From NCBI GenBank assembly GCA_017414715.1, contig JAFQKV010000084.1, positions 1 through 44,237 on the forward strand: a stretch of 44,237 bases of DNA, written 5' to 3'. A program made the position numbers and the translations under genes. Positions 32,271-41,465 of the stretch are shown here, in pieces (the first letter of the stretch is position 1; each line of letters starts with the position of its first letter). Source of the DNA: Clostridia bacterium (lineage in GTDB: Bacteria; Bacillota; Clostridia; Oscillospirales; QAMX01). A model generated the notes under the pieces. It did not search any database, was not told where the DNA came from, and was given only the letters and a program-made list of their open reading frames with translations.

Positions 32271-33359
32271 TCACCGGCTAAAATTGGGAAGTATCCGATG
32301 CAGAGCACACCGCACCGCATCCTTTTCGCCTGCGGCATCCGCATCCACCGCCCGACGAAGAATTGCGAGGATCTCCGCTGACGCTTCTTTGGATATAGGC
32401 TCTTCATGCTCCACAAAGATAAGATTGTTTTCTGTCGCGGTCATACGCTCCCTGCAGACGAGCAGCTCTTCGTACAGCTTCTCTCCCGGCCGCAGGCCAA
32501 TCTCCCGGATCTCGATGTCCCGCCCCGGTTCAAGTCCCTCAAGACGGATCATGCGCTCCGCGATGTCATACATGCGCACCGGCTCTCCCATATCCAGCAC
32601 GAAGAGTTCTCCTCTGTGCGCCATTGCCCCAGCATCCAGCACAAGATTTGCCGCCTCGGATACCGTCATAAAATACCGCGTCATGCGCCGGTCCGTCACT
32701 GTGACTGGGCCGCCTTCGGCGATCTGCCGCCGAAAAAGAGGGATGACCGAACCGTTGGAACCAAAAACATTTCCAAATCGCACCGCGGAATAATCCGTCG
32801 CACCATCGCGGCGGCTGCAAAGGATCATCTCACAGATGCGCTTGGTGGCGCCCATCACATTGGTGGGGTTAACCGCCTTGTCGGTGGAAATGAGAACAAA
32901 TTTTTCTGTTCCGACTGTTTCCGCCGCGTCCGCCGTAATAACCGTTCCAAAAATGTTATTTTTAACGGCCTCCGCGGGGCTGTGTTCCATCAGGGGCACA
33001 TGTTTATGGGCAGCCGCGTGAAAAACCACTTCGGGCCGGTGGGCGGAAAAAACCTGACGGACACGCGTTTTATCCTGCACGGATCCGATCTCCACCGATA
33101 TATTCAGGGATGCTCCGTATTCCCGCTTCAGTTCCTGCTCAATCTCATAGGCATTGTTTTCATACGAATCCAAAATCACCAGTTCCTGCGGTGCACATTT
33201 CGCAATCTTTCTTGCGATCTCGCTTCCGATGGAACCTCCGCCGCCGGTGATAAGTACCCGCTTTCCGCAGTAAGCGGCGGAAGCTGCCGCGACAAGCGGT
33301 GCCCGTTGCTCTCGCAGGAGAAGCTTTGCGGAAAGCTTTTCCATATCGTTATACATCAT
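32271..33359 (-). CDS. CapD/FlaA1-like nucleotide-sugar dehydratase/epimerase
   Basis: This 362-residue enzyme is a short-chain dehydrogenase-type nucleotide-sugar modifying protein. It has the NAD-binding loop GGGGSIGSE (39-47), HAAAHKHVPLME, STDKAVNPTNVMGATKR with the catalytic Met/Lys pair in place of YxxxK, and the late GLRPGEKLYEELL. Full FlaA1-type proteins have four membrane helices first; these are absent here, as in soluble PseB-like forms. It usually serves in surface polysaccharide synthesis. Its ATG overlaps the stop of a 50-residue ORF (ATGA). It is unusual that it lies in an operon with sialic-acid hydrolases. Confidence 0.9.
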   Translation of the reverse strand: MMYNDMEKLSAKLLLREQRAPLVAAASAAYCGKRVLITGGGGSIGSEIARKIAKCAPQELVILDSYENNAYEIEQELKREYGASLNISVEIGSVQDKTRVRQVFSAHRPEVVFHAAAHKHVPLMEHSPAEAVKNNIFGTVITADAAETVGTEKFVLISTDKAVNPTNVMGATKRICEMILCSRRDGATDYSAVRFGNVFGSNGSVIPLFRRQIAEGGPVTVTDRRMTRYFMTVSEAANLVLDAGAMAHRGELFVLDMGEPVRMYDIAERMIRLEGLEPGRDIEIREIGLRPGEKLYEELLVCRERMTATENNLIFVEHEEPISKEASAEILAILRRAVDADAAGEKDAVRCALHRILPNFSR

Positions 33360-33508
33360 GGTCTCTCACTATCTTCCGCAAAGCATGCCGCTTTCTTCAA
33401 CATGCTTTCTTCGGCATTGAAGCGGTAAAAATGCAGTCCGTCAGCATCGATCACAACCCGTTCCGCCCCTCGGACGGCATCGCGCAAATCCGACAGAATG
33501 GTTCTCAT
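33356..33508 (-). pseudogene. 50-residue ORF, possible SGNH hydrolase N-terminal remnant
   Basis: This small ORF has a good AAGGAG ribosome site, an ATG, and a TGA that overlaps the CapD-like start (ATGA). It reads MRTILSDLRDAVRGAERV...DGLHFYRFN...SML. The stretch RGA-x(n)-DG-L-x-F-x-RF resembles the N-terminal lead-in of clostridial SGNH/GDSL hydrolases, and the rest of such a protein is absent. I infer the truncated first part of an SGNH gene, now serving as a translational coupler. A true small protein is possible. Confidence 0.45.
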
Positions 33509-33521
33509 GGTTTACTCCTTT

Positions 33522-34634
33522 TCAACGGGAAAACGGATCTTTTCCCTCAAATTCCGAAAGCTTGCATGCAACGCGGGCAAGATAACTGTCCGGGCTCTGA
33601 AGAACACCCGCGAGAATATCCTCCTCGGTAATTGATGCCAGCAGTATCTCCCTGGCGCAGGCCTTCGCCGCCTCCAAATCGGGCATAAAAGCTCCTCGTT
33701 CGCGGTCATAAACGATGTGGATGCGCCCATTTTCCGTGACCGCGGCATCGGGATAGGACACACTGTCCCGTCCATCCAGCAGAAGTCTGTAGGGGAAGGT
33801 CTTTCCGTCATCCTCGGAAAGCATGGCGGTCAGATTGTTGCGTCCCTTGAAATTGTAGTGGTTGATGAGCAGGATCCGTCCGCTCGAAAGCCTGCGGATA
33901 TGGAAACGGGAATCGGGTCCGCCAAGCCCCGTATCAAAATCCTGCCCCCAGGTGAGACCGCCGTCCGTCGAATCCGCCGCACCGATACCGTAGAAGGTAC
34001 GCACATAACAACGAAGTGTCCCGTTTGACAGTTCCAGAAACATGTGCTCATCAAAATGGCGATCCTTTACGTCTGCGCCGCCAAGCCGAACGAAGCTCTT
34101 GCCGCGATCCATGGTTCGCCAGGCGAAGGAACCTTTTTCCGGATCCGGATCGTCGAATTCCGACCCGAGCACACGGATGCCGTGATTCCACACGGCAATG
34201 GGAAAAAGCCACGCCCCGTCACGGCAAACGGTTGGCTTGTTCATCATTACGTTGTGGCCTACGAGGAAGGGTTCGGAGAAGGTCAACTGCTCCGCATCGG
34301 GCTCCTCGCAGATTACGGCATACAGACCGTCATCCGGACATTGTGCCCATGTAAACCAAAGGCGTCCCAAAGGATCGATCCACAGGCACGGGTCGTAGCT
34401 TCTGCCGCCGTCCACCACTGCCACCGCCGCCGGCGGATCGGAAAAGGTCTTTCCGCCGTCATCCGAAAACAGCAGGAACGAAAAATTACCGATCTGCTCC
34501 ATAAAACCGCCGGAGTAGGCAGACAGGAATATCCGTCCGCCCCGTGTGATCTCAATGCTCGGGATGCCCTGCCAAAGTCGGAGAGATGCGCGGTAGGCAG
34601 CAAGTTCCTCCGCGAAGGTAATGAGCCGTGACAT
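33522..34634 (-). CDS. BNR-repeat sialidase-like protein
   Basis: This 370-residue protein has a six-bladed propeller-type sequence with Asp-box repeats SDDGGKTF, STDGGLTW and SEDDGKTF, typical of the sialidase/neuraminidase superfamily. An Arg-Ile-Pro-like motif is not obvious, so catalytic activity as a neuraminidase is not assured, and many related proteins in Clostridia are called BNR or exo-alpha-sialidase-like. There is no signal peptide. It starts one base after the TGA of the sialate O-acetylesterase gene, which suggests coordinated removal of acetyl groups and sialic acid or related sugars. Confidence 0.78.
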   Translation of the reverse strand: MSRLITFAEELAAYRASLRLWQGIPSIEITRGGRIFLSAYSGGFMEQIGNFSFLLFSDDGGKTFSDPPAAVAVVDGGRSYDPCLWIDPLGRLWFTWAQCPDDGLYAVICEEPDAEQLTFSEPFLVGHNVMMNKPTVCRDGAWLFPIAVWNHGIRVLGSEFDDPDPEKGSFAWRTMDRGKSFVRLGGADVKDRHFDEHMFLELSNGTLRCYVRTFYGIGAADSTDGGLTWGQDFDTGLGGPDSRFHIRRLSSGRILLINHYNFKGRNNLTAMLSEDDGKTFPYRLLLDGRDSVSYPDAAVTENGRIHIVYDRERGAFMPDLEAAKACAREILLASITEEDILAGVLQSPDSYLARVACKLSEFEGKDPFSR

Positions 34635-34635
34635 T

Positions 34636-35631
34636 TCAGAATTTCTCCAGTGCCATCGCAATACGCTCTGCAAGGGGAGCCTTGGTCTTTGGATGGATGT
34701 CGTCAGTCTCGCAGATATCTCTGGAGATGACAGTGATGACCTTTTCCTGCAGGGACTGGACATCGGTCTGTGCCTTTTGTATCAGGCGCCACCCATCATC
34801 CGTGCGGGGAATAAAATCTGCGATCTGCACAATAACAAAGGGAAGCGCCCTGTCTCGAAGATCCTCCCGCCAGATATCGATCATTTTGCTAAGCTCCGAG
34901 GCATAGACTTCTCCTTCTGCGACAGTGGTATCACTTTCTCCCTGATACCAGATAACGGCATTGAACTGGAAGGGAACGATCTGACGGAAGGCAAAGCTGT
35001 ACAGATATCCGTCCTCATTCCACTTCAAAAAGAGCGTCGCAAAATGGTCATGATGCTTCTGCTCCGGAGTCAGGCAAATGCCCATTTTTTCAAAAGTTCC
35101 CTCCGGAACCCAGCTTTCGATGCAACTCGCTCCCTGATAGCAGGCAACAAGACCTACTGCAACGCCCTTCTTACGGGCAATGAGATTTCCCAAAAGATAG
35201 CCGACAGCCGTCCAGTCGCCAATGCGGTCACCGTTTCTGATCCAGCCGTCCTCCGGCTTGACAGGCTCATTTGCCTCCAGCCGCTCCGGAGAATAAAAAC
35301 GGATATCCAGCGAAGGATCGGCCGCCATATCGGCGCTGTTGCTTTCCTTCAGTTTAAACTGCATATTGGACTGCCCGGCGATCAGATATACCTCGCCCAC
35401 CATGATATCTTCAAGCACCACAGTCTCTCCGCCGAGCTCAGCGCGCAGCTTATAGGGGCCGCCGTAAGGTCTCGGAGCAAACTCCACCTCCCAGCGATTG
35501 CCGACGGCACAGAAATGCATTTCCTCGCCGTCAAAGACAATCCTGCCGCAGCCCGTACCCTCGCCCCAGATGCGGATAGGTTTTCCGGCGGCAAAAACCA
35601 TATGTGAAGTGAAAATGCGATCCAGTTTCAT
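34636..35631 (-). CDS. Sialate O-acetylesterase-like SGNH hydrolase
   Basis: This 331-residue enzyme resembles sialate O-acetylesterases, which remove acetyl groups from sialic acids and other acetylated sugars. It has an N-terminal beta domain, GQSNM with nucleophile Ser88, the oxyanion Gln in WYQGESD, and the acid/base pair in ETDDIHP near the C-terminus. No signal peptide is present, so it acts in the cytoplasm. It is first in an operon with a BNR protein, a short ORF and a CapD-like gene, and has a good promoter. Specificity for sialic acid is not proven. Confidence 0.87.
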   Translation of the reverse strand: MKLDRIFTSHMVFAAGKPIRIWGEGTGCGRIVFDGEEMHFCAVGNRWEVEFAPRPYGGPYKLRAELGGETVVLEDIMVGEVYLIAGQSNMQFKLKESNSADMAADPSLDIRFYSPERLEANEPVKPEDGWIRNGDRIGDWTAVGYLLGNLIARKKGVAVGLVACYQGASCIESWVPEGTFEKMGICLTPEQKHHDHFATLFLKWNEDGYLYSFAFRQIVPFQFNAVIWYQGESDTTVAEGEVYASELSKMIDIWREDLRDRALPFVIVQIADFIPRTDDGWRLIQKAQTDVQSLQEKVITVISRDICETDDIHPKTKAPLAERIAMALEKF

Positions 35632-35663
35632 ACTCAGATTCCTCCGGAAATTATCTTTCTGTA

Positions 35664-35691
35664 ATTATACCACACAGGCTCATGCCTGCAA
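35664..35691 (-). promoter_or_regulatory. Sigma-A promoter of the sialate esterase operon
   Basis: On the minus strand TTGCAG, 16 bp, TATAAT with extended -10 (TGGTATAAT). Confidence 0.72.
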
Positions 35692-35702
35692 AGGATTTTT
35701 AC

Positions 35703-35740
35703 ATAAAAAGACTGCCGCAGAAGGCGATTTCTGCGGCAGC
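35703..35740 (-). terminator. Terminator of the GH2 gene
   Basis: CTGCCGCAGAA and TTCTGCGGCAG form an 11-bp stem with a six-base loop, followed on the minus strand by TCTTTTTA. Confidence 0.85.
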
Positions 35741-35751
35741 CGCTTGTACAT

Positions 35752-38163
35752 TCACCGAATATCCCAGACGCTGCGAAGGCGGATGGAGCCCGGTTCCCCC
35801 TCCAGGATCCGGACCGTCTTTTTGCCTGCATTCATATCAAAGTAATTGTCCGACAGGACAAAATCGCTGTCCGGCGAATCGATCTCCACATACTTTGCAA
35901 AGGCATCCGCATACACGGTGATCTCATCTCCACTGCACTCATAACGCAGGTGAGGATCCTCAAAGGCAAAGTGCTTGGGCACGGTAAAAAGCACCGTCCC
36001 TTCGGACACCGTCTCCCCGTCCTTGACAAAAGCAAAAGAGAGGTAATTGTGCTCCACGTCGGTCTTGTGGAAATCCATATTCTCAAGCCATACGGAGGAA
36101 AGGGCAGGAATTGTGATCTCCTCTTCCCCGCTCTCGATGCAGACCGCATCGGAGCGCCGAAGCTCCCAACGCACGGTGCCGCACACCGCCTCCATCGTCT
36201 CATTGGTAACGGAAAGGCGTGCCTCGGTGGAGTAGTCGTAGAAATCGGGCTGAAGAACAACAAAGGGACGGGTAGTTGTCTCGCCGATCTCCTCGCAGGA
36301 GATCATCACCGGCGCATAGAAACGCTTTGCCACATACTGCAGTGCCTTTCTGCGGCCAAAATAATCGATGCCGGACCAACTTGCCACCGGCCAAACATCA
36401 TTGAGCTGCCAGTAAAGTGCACCCATACAGCGGCCGCGATGGCGGCGCAGATGCTCAACGGCGTAGCGCATGGCCTCCGCCTGCAGAAGCTGTGAGGCAT
36501 ACAGTAGGGTACCGAACTCCGTGGGATAGAGGAAGGTGCGGGACAGATAGTTCAGGATCTTACCATTGGCACCCTTGCAGCGCTGGTGCATCTCAAAGAT
36601 GCGGTTAAAGATATTCCGATCCTCCGGCAGGGTAAAGGCCTCCACCGTCTTTTCACAGGGGAAGGACTCGAAGCCAAACTCGCTGAGATAGCGGAAGTAA
36701 TGGTTTCGATAGCCGGTAAACGGCTCGTTTCCGTGCCAGATATTCCAGTAATGATAGTCGCCGATATTCTCGTTGCGGATATCCACAAAGGAACCGCCGG
36801 AGGAGGGTGATGAAGGTACATACGGAATGTAGGGACATTCCTCGGCGTGGATGCGGGGGATGATCTGCTCAAAGAGACGCAGATAGGTACGCTTGCGCTC
36901 GTTTTTCTCCTCGCCGTCCCACCAGTATTCCACCGCATCCTCCATTTCGTTGTTGCCGGAGAGGATGCCGATGGATGCATGGTGCCGCAGGCGACGCAGA
37001 TTGTCCCGGATCTCCGCCGAGACATTTTCCAGGAAGTCCTCCCGGCTCGGAATACACTGGCAGGCGAACATCAGATCAAAGAAAACCACGATGCCCAGCT
37101 CATCGCAGGCATCAAAGAAGAAGTCATGGGGGTAGAAGCCACCGCCCCAGACACGGATTGCGTTGAAGTTTGAATCAGCACAGGTTTTAAGAAGCTTCCG
37201 CGTCCGCTCCTCCGTGATTCGGGTGAGAATACAGTCCTCGGGAATATAATCGGCACCCATGGCAAAGAAACGGACACCGTTGCAGGCATGGCAGAAGGAT
37301 TCTCCGTATTCGTCCTTTTCTCGAATGAGCTCCAGTGTCCGAAGACCGATGCGCACGGATTTTTCATCTACCCGCTGCCCATCCTCGTAAAGCTCTGCAG
37401 TAACAGTATACAGAGGCTGCCCGCCAAGACCGCGGGGCCACCAGAGGTCCGGCTCTGCGATCTCCGTCTCCACGCCCGCGGGGATCTCAAAGCGCCTTCC
37501 TGCAGGGTCGGTAACGGTAATGGCAACCGTCGCCGTACCCCGATGACAGCGAAGGGCAGGCGTGATAAAGACCCGTCCGTCGGCATGACGCTGTGTAACG
37601 TGGAGTTCCTCAATGCGGTCGGAATCCTCTGCAAGGAGGTAAATATCCTTCCAGATACCGGCATCGGGCAGACGTGGCCCCCAGTCCCAGCCCATCATGT
37701 AGCCAGCCTTGCGCAGATGGCCGTGGCCCTTGAGGGTATCGTCGTTTCCGGGTATGGGATAGGCCTTGTACATCTCGCGCACATAGCGGTTGGGGGATGC
37801 AAAGACAAGTCTCAATTCGTTTTCACCGGAGATGAGCATATCGGTAACATCAAACACAAACCGCCGGTGCATATTCTCCGTATGTGCAACGTGTTTTCCG
37901 TTGAGATATATATCGCAGAGGGTATCCAGCCCCTCACACACAAGGTACACCGGCACATCCGCCGCATCAAAGGTAAAGGTGCGGCAAAATTCAAAATCGT
38001 TTTCCATGATCGGCAGGATCTGCAGTTCGTTTGCCCGCCAGTAGGGATCCGGAATGAGTTCCTTTTCCAACAGGAAGGAGTAAACCGAGCCGGGAATCGT
38101 TCCCTCGCATGCATATCCGCCGCCGGTCATCTTCCAGGTGCCGTTCAATGCCATTTTCCGCAT
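35752..38163 (-). CDS. GH2 beta-mannosidase
   Basis: This 803-residue enzyme is a family 2 glycoside hydrolase of the exo-beta-mannosidase type, which cleaves terminal beta-mannosyl residues from N-glycan cores or mannans. It has the N-terminal jelly roll (TWKMTGGGYACEGTIPGS), the immunoglobulin-like linker, the barrel with NAIRVWGGGFYP and FFDLMFACQ, acid/base Glu406 in GNNEMED and the nucleophile Glu495 in SEFGFES. No signal peptide is present. GGAGG lies nine bases before the chosen ATG (38163); another ATG two codons upstream is closer. It is a monocistronic unit bounded by a promoter and a terminator. Confidence 0.93.
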   Translation of the reverse strand: MRKMALNGTWKMTGGGYACEGTIPGSVYSFLLEKELIPDPYWRANELQILPIMENDFEFCRTFTFDAADVPVYLVCEGLDTLCDIYLNGKHVAHTENMHRRFVFDVTDMLISGENELRLVFASPNRYVREMYKAYPIPGNDDTLKGHGHLRKAGYMMGWDWGPRLPDAGIWKDIYLLAEDSDRIEELHVTQRHADGRVFITPALRCHRGTATVAITVTDPAGRRFEIPAGVETEIAEPDLWWPRGLGGQPLYTVTAELYEDGQRVDEKSVRIGLRTLELIREKDEYGESFCHACNGVRFFAMGADYIPEDCILTRITEERTRKLLKTCADSNFNAIRVWGGGFYPHDFFFDACDELGIVVFFDLMFACQCIPSREDFLENVSAEIRDNLRRLRHHASIGILSGNNEMEDAVEYWWDGEEKNERKRTYLRLFEQIIPRIHAEECPYIPYVPSSPSSGGSFVDIRNENIGDYHYWNIWHGNEPFTGYRNHYFRYLSEFGFESFPCEKTVEAFTLPEDRNIFNRIFEMHQRCKGANGKILNYLSRTFLYPTEFGTLLYASQLLQAEAMRYAVEHLRRHRGRCMGALYWQLNDVWPVASWSGIDYFGRRKALQYVAKRFYAPVMISCEEIGETTTRPFVVLQPDFYDYSTEARLSVTNETMEAVCGTVRWELRRSDAVCIESGEEEITIPALSSVWLENMDFHKTDVEHNYLSFAFVKDGETVSEGTVLFTVPKHFAFEDPHLRYECSGDEITVYADAFAKYVEIDSPDSDFVLSDNYFDMNAGKKTVRILEGEPGSIRLRSVWDIR

Positions 38164-38197
38164 ATTCATATACCTCCCTGCGTGTACCGTTTCGTTC

Positions 38198-38226
38198 ATT
38201 TTATCACAGATTTCCCTCCGGAACAA
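38198..38226 (-). promoter_or_regulatory. Sigma-A promoter of the GH2 beta-mannosidase gene
   Basis: On the minus strand TTGTTC, 17 bp, TAAAAT, 35 bp before the ATG. Confidence 0.6.
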
Positions 38227-38235
38227 GAAGCCACA

Positions 38236-38276
38236 TTAAAAAGAATCCGGAACGGTCTTTTTCCGTCCCGGATTCT
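38236..38276 (-). terminator. Terminator of the GH27-corrinoid operon
   Basis: AGAATCCGG(GA)CGG pairs with CCG(T)TCCGGATTCT around a short loop and is followed by TTTTAAT on the minus strand. Confidence 0.8.
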
Positions 38277-38284
38277 GTTAGGCT

Positions 38285-39781
38285 TTAAAAAAACATACCC
38301 ATCATGTAGTTCTCCGCAAACAACGGATTCCCGCCCAGCTCCAGCGTTTCCGTCGCCCCGGCAATTTTTCTGCACGCATCCCGCATTTCAGGACACAAAA
38401 GGAGCCTTTCCGCACCTTGGAGCGCGGCATTTCCCACCGGTCGGGCGGTGCGGGCAAGCTCCGCCGGCAGAAGGCCGATGCGCGCCGCAGACCGCATGTT
38501 AAGATAATTTCCGAAACCGCCGGCAACGGAAAACCCGTCCAGATCGGACGCTTTGAGTCCCTGGGCGGAAAGCAGCGTGACAATACCTGCATGGACTGCG
38601 CTTTTCGCTAACTGCACCGCACGGATATCCGCCTGCTTTAATGCTACGCCATCGCAGATGTACGTCGGATCCTCATCAAGATATCCGCTTTCGTCAAGAA
38701 GCTCCCCATCCAGAAGGCAGGCCACGGCATCCACAAGACCGCTGCCGCAGATTCCCACAGCCTTACCGCCTCCGATAGTACGGGCAAACAGCTTCCCGTT
38801 AACCAGCTCTACGCGGTCAACGGCGCCGGTCTCCCCCCGCATACCGCAGGAGATGCCGACCCCTTCAAAAACAGGGCCTGCCGCCATGGAGCAGGCATAA
38901 AACTTATTGTTCCTGCAAAGAAAGATCTCACCGTTGGTGCCGATATCCGCAAGCACGCGCGTTCCTCCGCGCACCGTTCCGTCGGCCAGCACGGCGCATA
39001 CCGTATCTGCCCCGACGAAGGCAGAAATACAAGGGGGCAGATAAACCGGCGTTTGCGGCAAAAGCGCGAACAAATTCAGTTCTCCCGCCATTAAGCTCTC
39101 CCCAAATCGCCGTTTTACGGCAAAGGGCGCACGGGACAGCGGTTCGGGATCGGTCCCGGTCAGCAGATAAAGCATGGCAGTATTCCCCGTGATGAGCACC
39201 TCGCCGACTGCCGTTGCGGGGACCTTTGCTTTTTGGCAGAGCCCGGTGATCATCTCATTCAGCGTCCGGCGGATCACCTCCGCCAGACGGGCGCTCTCCC
39301 CCGCCAGTGCAGCGCCGATACGGGTGATAACATCCGCCCCGGCAAAGGACTGGGGATTGAGACACGCGGCTGAGGCCGCTTCCCGTCCCTCACGGTCAAA
39401 AAGCTTTGCGGCGAGGGTGGTGGTCCCAAGATCCACGGCAACACCGTATTTCAGGAATTCCGGCGAAGCCTTATAGCCTTCCCCCGTCCCCTCCGTAAGG
39501 ATCCGGGGCGAGGCGGCCGCGAGGGTTCGCACCTCACAGTCACCTTCCGCCCGTGTCATGCAGGCAAGACGGTAACCTTTCGCAAGTTCCTCTGCCGAGA
39601 GAAGCGCTTTCTCCCGCGCATCCGCGGGAGAAAGACAACCGAAGGCAAGGACCCTGCATTTTCCGCAGGATCCCCGTCCGCCGCAGGGTGCCTCGCCGGA
39701 GATAAACTCCGAAAGCAGACTCCCCCGCGGAATATGCAGTTGTTTTCCGTTCACACGGAGCGTGACCGCATCTGTGTTCAT
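38285..39781 (-). CDS. RACo-like corrinoid activation protein (ferredoxin-ASKHA, DUF4445)
   Basis: This 498-residue protein joins an N-terminal [2Fe-2S] ferredoxin domain (Cys33, Cys39, Cys42, Cys74; CGGRGSCGKC) to an ASKHA-type domain with VDLGTTTLAAK, ADIGTNGE, GICGSGLVDA and AGGFG. It is the architecture of RACo-type activators that reduce inactive Co(II) corrinoids to Co(I) with ATP. It is the last gene of an operon with a corrinoid protein and a methyltransferase, so it probably reactivates that corrinoid protein. The start at 39781 has GAGGTG upstream; a GTG two codons earlier is less likely. Confidence 0.9.
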   Translation of the reverse strand: MNTDAVTLRVNGKQLHIPRGSLLSEFISGEAPCGGRGSCGKCRVLAFGCLSPADAREKALLSAEELAKGYRLACMTRAEGDCEVRTLAAASPRILTEGTGEGYKASPEFLKYGVAVDLGTTTLAAKLFDREGREAASAACLNPQSFAGADVITRIGAALAGESARLAEVIRRTLNEMITGLCQKAKVPATAVGEVLITGNTAMLYLLTGTDPEPLSRAPFAVKRRFGESLMAGELNLFALLPQTPVYLPPCISAFVGADTVCAVLADGTVRGGTRVLADIGTNGEIFLCRNNKFYACSMAAGPVFEGVGISCGMRGETGAVDRVELVNGKLFARTIGGGKAVGICGSGLVDAVACLLDGELLDESGYLDEDPTYICDGVALKQADIRAVQLAKSAVHAGIVTLLSAQGLKASDLDGFSVAGGFGNYLNMRSAARIGLLPAELARTARPVGNAALQGAERLLLCPEMRDACRKIAGATETLELGGNPLFAENYMMGMFF

Positions 39782-39795
39782 AAGCACCTCATGTA

Positions 39796-40800
39796 TTACG
39801 CCTTTGCCGCAGCAAAAAATGCATCCAGATTCTCCCGCGGTGCCCCCGGCGGGATATCGCAGCCGGAAGAAAGAATAAAGTTATTCCGACCGCACTTCAG
39901 TTCAACCAGAGCCTGAGTTCCTTTCCGTACGTCTTCCGGCGTTCCGCTGAAAAGCACACCCACAGGATCAAGATTTCCCATGACGATCACGTCATCCGGT
40001 ACCTTTCCCAGTACCTCCGCCATATCCACCGCGTTCCCAAAGTGATATGCCGCGGCACCGGTGGAAAGGATGGAGGGAAGCATCCGCGCGGCATTATCGC
40101 CGCAGTTATGATAGATCACAAGGAAATGGTCATCCTGCACCGCATCCACGATCTGTTTGACGTAGGGAGCGGAGAATTCCTCCTCCAGCATGGGGGAAAG
40201 CATTCCCGCCACCGGCTCGGCCATGAGGATACCGCGGGCTCCCGTTTTCTTATAAGCGAGGGCATAGTCGGTGAGAAATTCCGTTGCCTTGGAAAGCAGC
40301 AGTTCAACCGTTTCCGGCTCGTCATAACAGGCCATCATACTTTCCGGTACCCCGAAAAGCCGGGCCGCGAGAGAATAAGGACCGATCATACCGGCAAAAA
40401 CCGGGCGGTCGTCAATACGCTCCGCAGCCTTGCGAACAGCATTGATATAAATGCCGGTTCTTCCCGCGCCGATGGGCGGTACAGAGAGCCTCTCTGCACC
40501 CTCCACATCTTCCACCAGCCGCCCCGTGACGGTGGGGATCTCGTCCTCCGCAAAATGTACTTTGGAGCCGAAGGCCTCTGCTTCCACGGACAGATCCATC
40601 AATCCCACAGCAGCAACGGCACCCCACCGCCTTTTCACCGCTGTGATGGCTTCGGCCTGGAGATCACTGTTTTCCGTCAGCGCACGAAGGGAAACACCGA
40701 TCAGCCCCGCGCCGGGCGCAGACAGAATGGGCAGAGTGCCCCTTGATTCCGCCTTTGCAGCTTCTCTGAGCCAAAGGCGCATATTTCCAAAATCTGCCAT
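39796..40800 (-). CDS. URO-D-type corrinoid methyltransferase
   Basis: This 334-residue protein belongs to the MtaA/MtbA/VdmB group of the URO-D superfamily. It carries the zinc-ligand set His231-x-Cys233 (IYHNCGDN) and Cys314 in SSGCDIPPGAP, which binds the methyl donor or acceptor in such methyltransferases. GPYSLAARLFG and ILMAEPVAGMLSP are other family blocks. It is encoded between the cognate corrinoid protein and a RACo-like activator, a three-part system. In acetogens such enzymes demethylate methoxylated compounds. The ATG at 40800 is six bases downstream of the previous stop. The substrate is unknown, but the neighbouring GH27 suggests a sugar-derived methyl donor. Confidence 0.88.
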   Translation of the reverse strand: MADFGNMRLWLREAAKAESRGTLPILSAPGAGLIGVSLRALTENSDLQAEAITAVKRRWGAVAAVGLMDLSVEAEAFGSKVHFAEDEIPTVTGRLVEDVEGAERLSVPPIGAGRTGIYINAVRKAAERIDDRPVFAGMIGPYSLAARLFGVPESMMACYDEPETVELLLSKATEFLTDYALAYKKTGARGILMAEPVAGMLSPMLEEEFSAPYVKQIVDAVQDDHFLVIYHNCGDNAARMLPSILSTGAAAYHFGNAVDMAEVLGKVPDDVIVMGNLDPVGVLFSGTPEDVRKGTQALVELKCGRNNFILSSGCDIPPGAPRENLDAFFAAAKA

Positions 40801-40805
40801 GCTAT

Positions 40806-41447
40806 TCAACCCTTGCAGAGAGCCACGGCGGCATCTGCAGCGCCGGCGGCATCCGCAGCATAGCAGTCCGCGCCGATGGAACGGCAGAATTCCTCCGTGA
40901 TGGGTGCACCGCCCACCATGATCTTGACCCGGTCGCGGATGCCCGCCGCCTCTGCGGCACGCACCACCTCCGCCATGACATCCATAGTGGTAGTCAGAAG
41001 AGCCGAGCAGCAGATGACCTGACAGTCATTTTCAACCGCACAGCTGACAAATTTCTCCGCGGGCACATCGGTGCCAAGATCGATGACCTCCAGTCCTTTG
41101 CCTTCCATCATCATGCGCACAAGATTTTTTCCTATATCGTGCAGATCACCCTGCACCGTACCGATGCACACCTTGCCCGCAGCCTGCACACCGCTTTCCG
41201 CGAGGTGAGGTTTAATGACCTCGGTGCCCATATTCATAGCGCGGGCAGCCATGAGAACCTCGGGTACAAATATCTCGTTGTTTTTAAATTTCTCGCCGAT
41301 GACGTTCATGGCGGGAAGAAGAGCATCCGTCAGTATCTCCTGCGCAGCAACGCCTTCGTCCAGCGCCTTCTGCACCAGTTCCTTAACCTGTTTTGCTCTC
41401 CCCTTCTGCAAAGTTTCGCAGATCTCCTGTAAAATACTCACTGCCAT
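40806..41447 (-). CDS. Corrinoid (cobalamin-binding) methyltransferase protein
   Basis: This 213-residue protein is a two-domain corrinoid protein of the MtaC/MtvC type. The helical cap carries FVPEVLMAARAMNMG, and the Rossmann domain has the B12-binding signature GDLHDIGKNLV with His103 as lower ligand of cobalt, then ALLTTTM and VGGAPIT. It carries the methyl group between the methyltransferase and an acceptor. It is the second gene of the operon, 18 bp after the GH27 stop. Confidence 0.95.
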   Translation of the reverse strand: MAVSILQEICETLQKGRAKQVKELVQKALDEGVAAQEILTDALLPAMNVIGEKFKNNEIFVPEVLMAARAMNMGTEVIKPHLAESGVQAAGKVCIGTVQGDLHDIGKNLVRMMMEGKGLEVIDLGTDVPAEKFVSCAVENDCQVICCSALLTTTMDVMAEVVRAAEAAGIRDRVKIMVGGAPITEEFCRSIGADCYAADAAGAADAAVALCKG

Positions 41448-41465
41448 ATCCTCACATTTTGTTTT

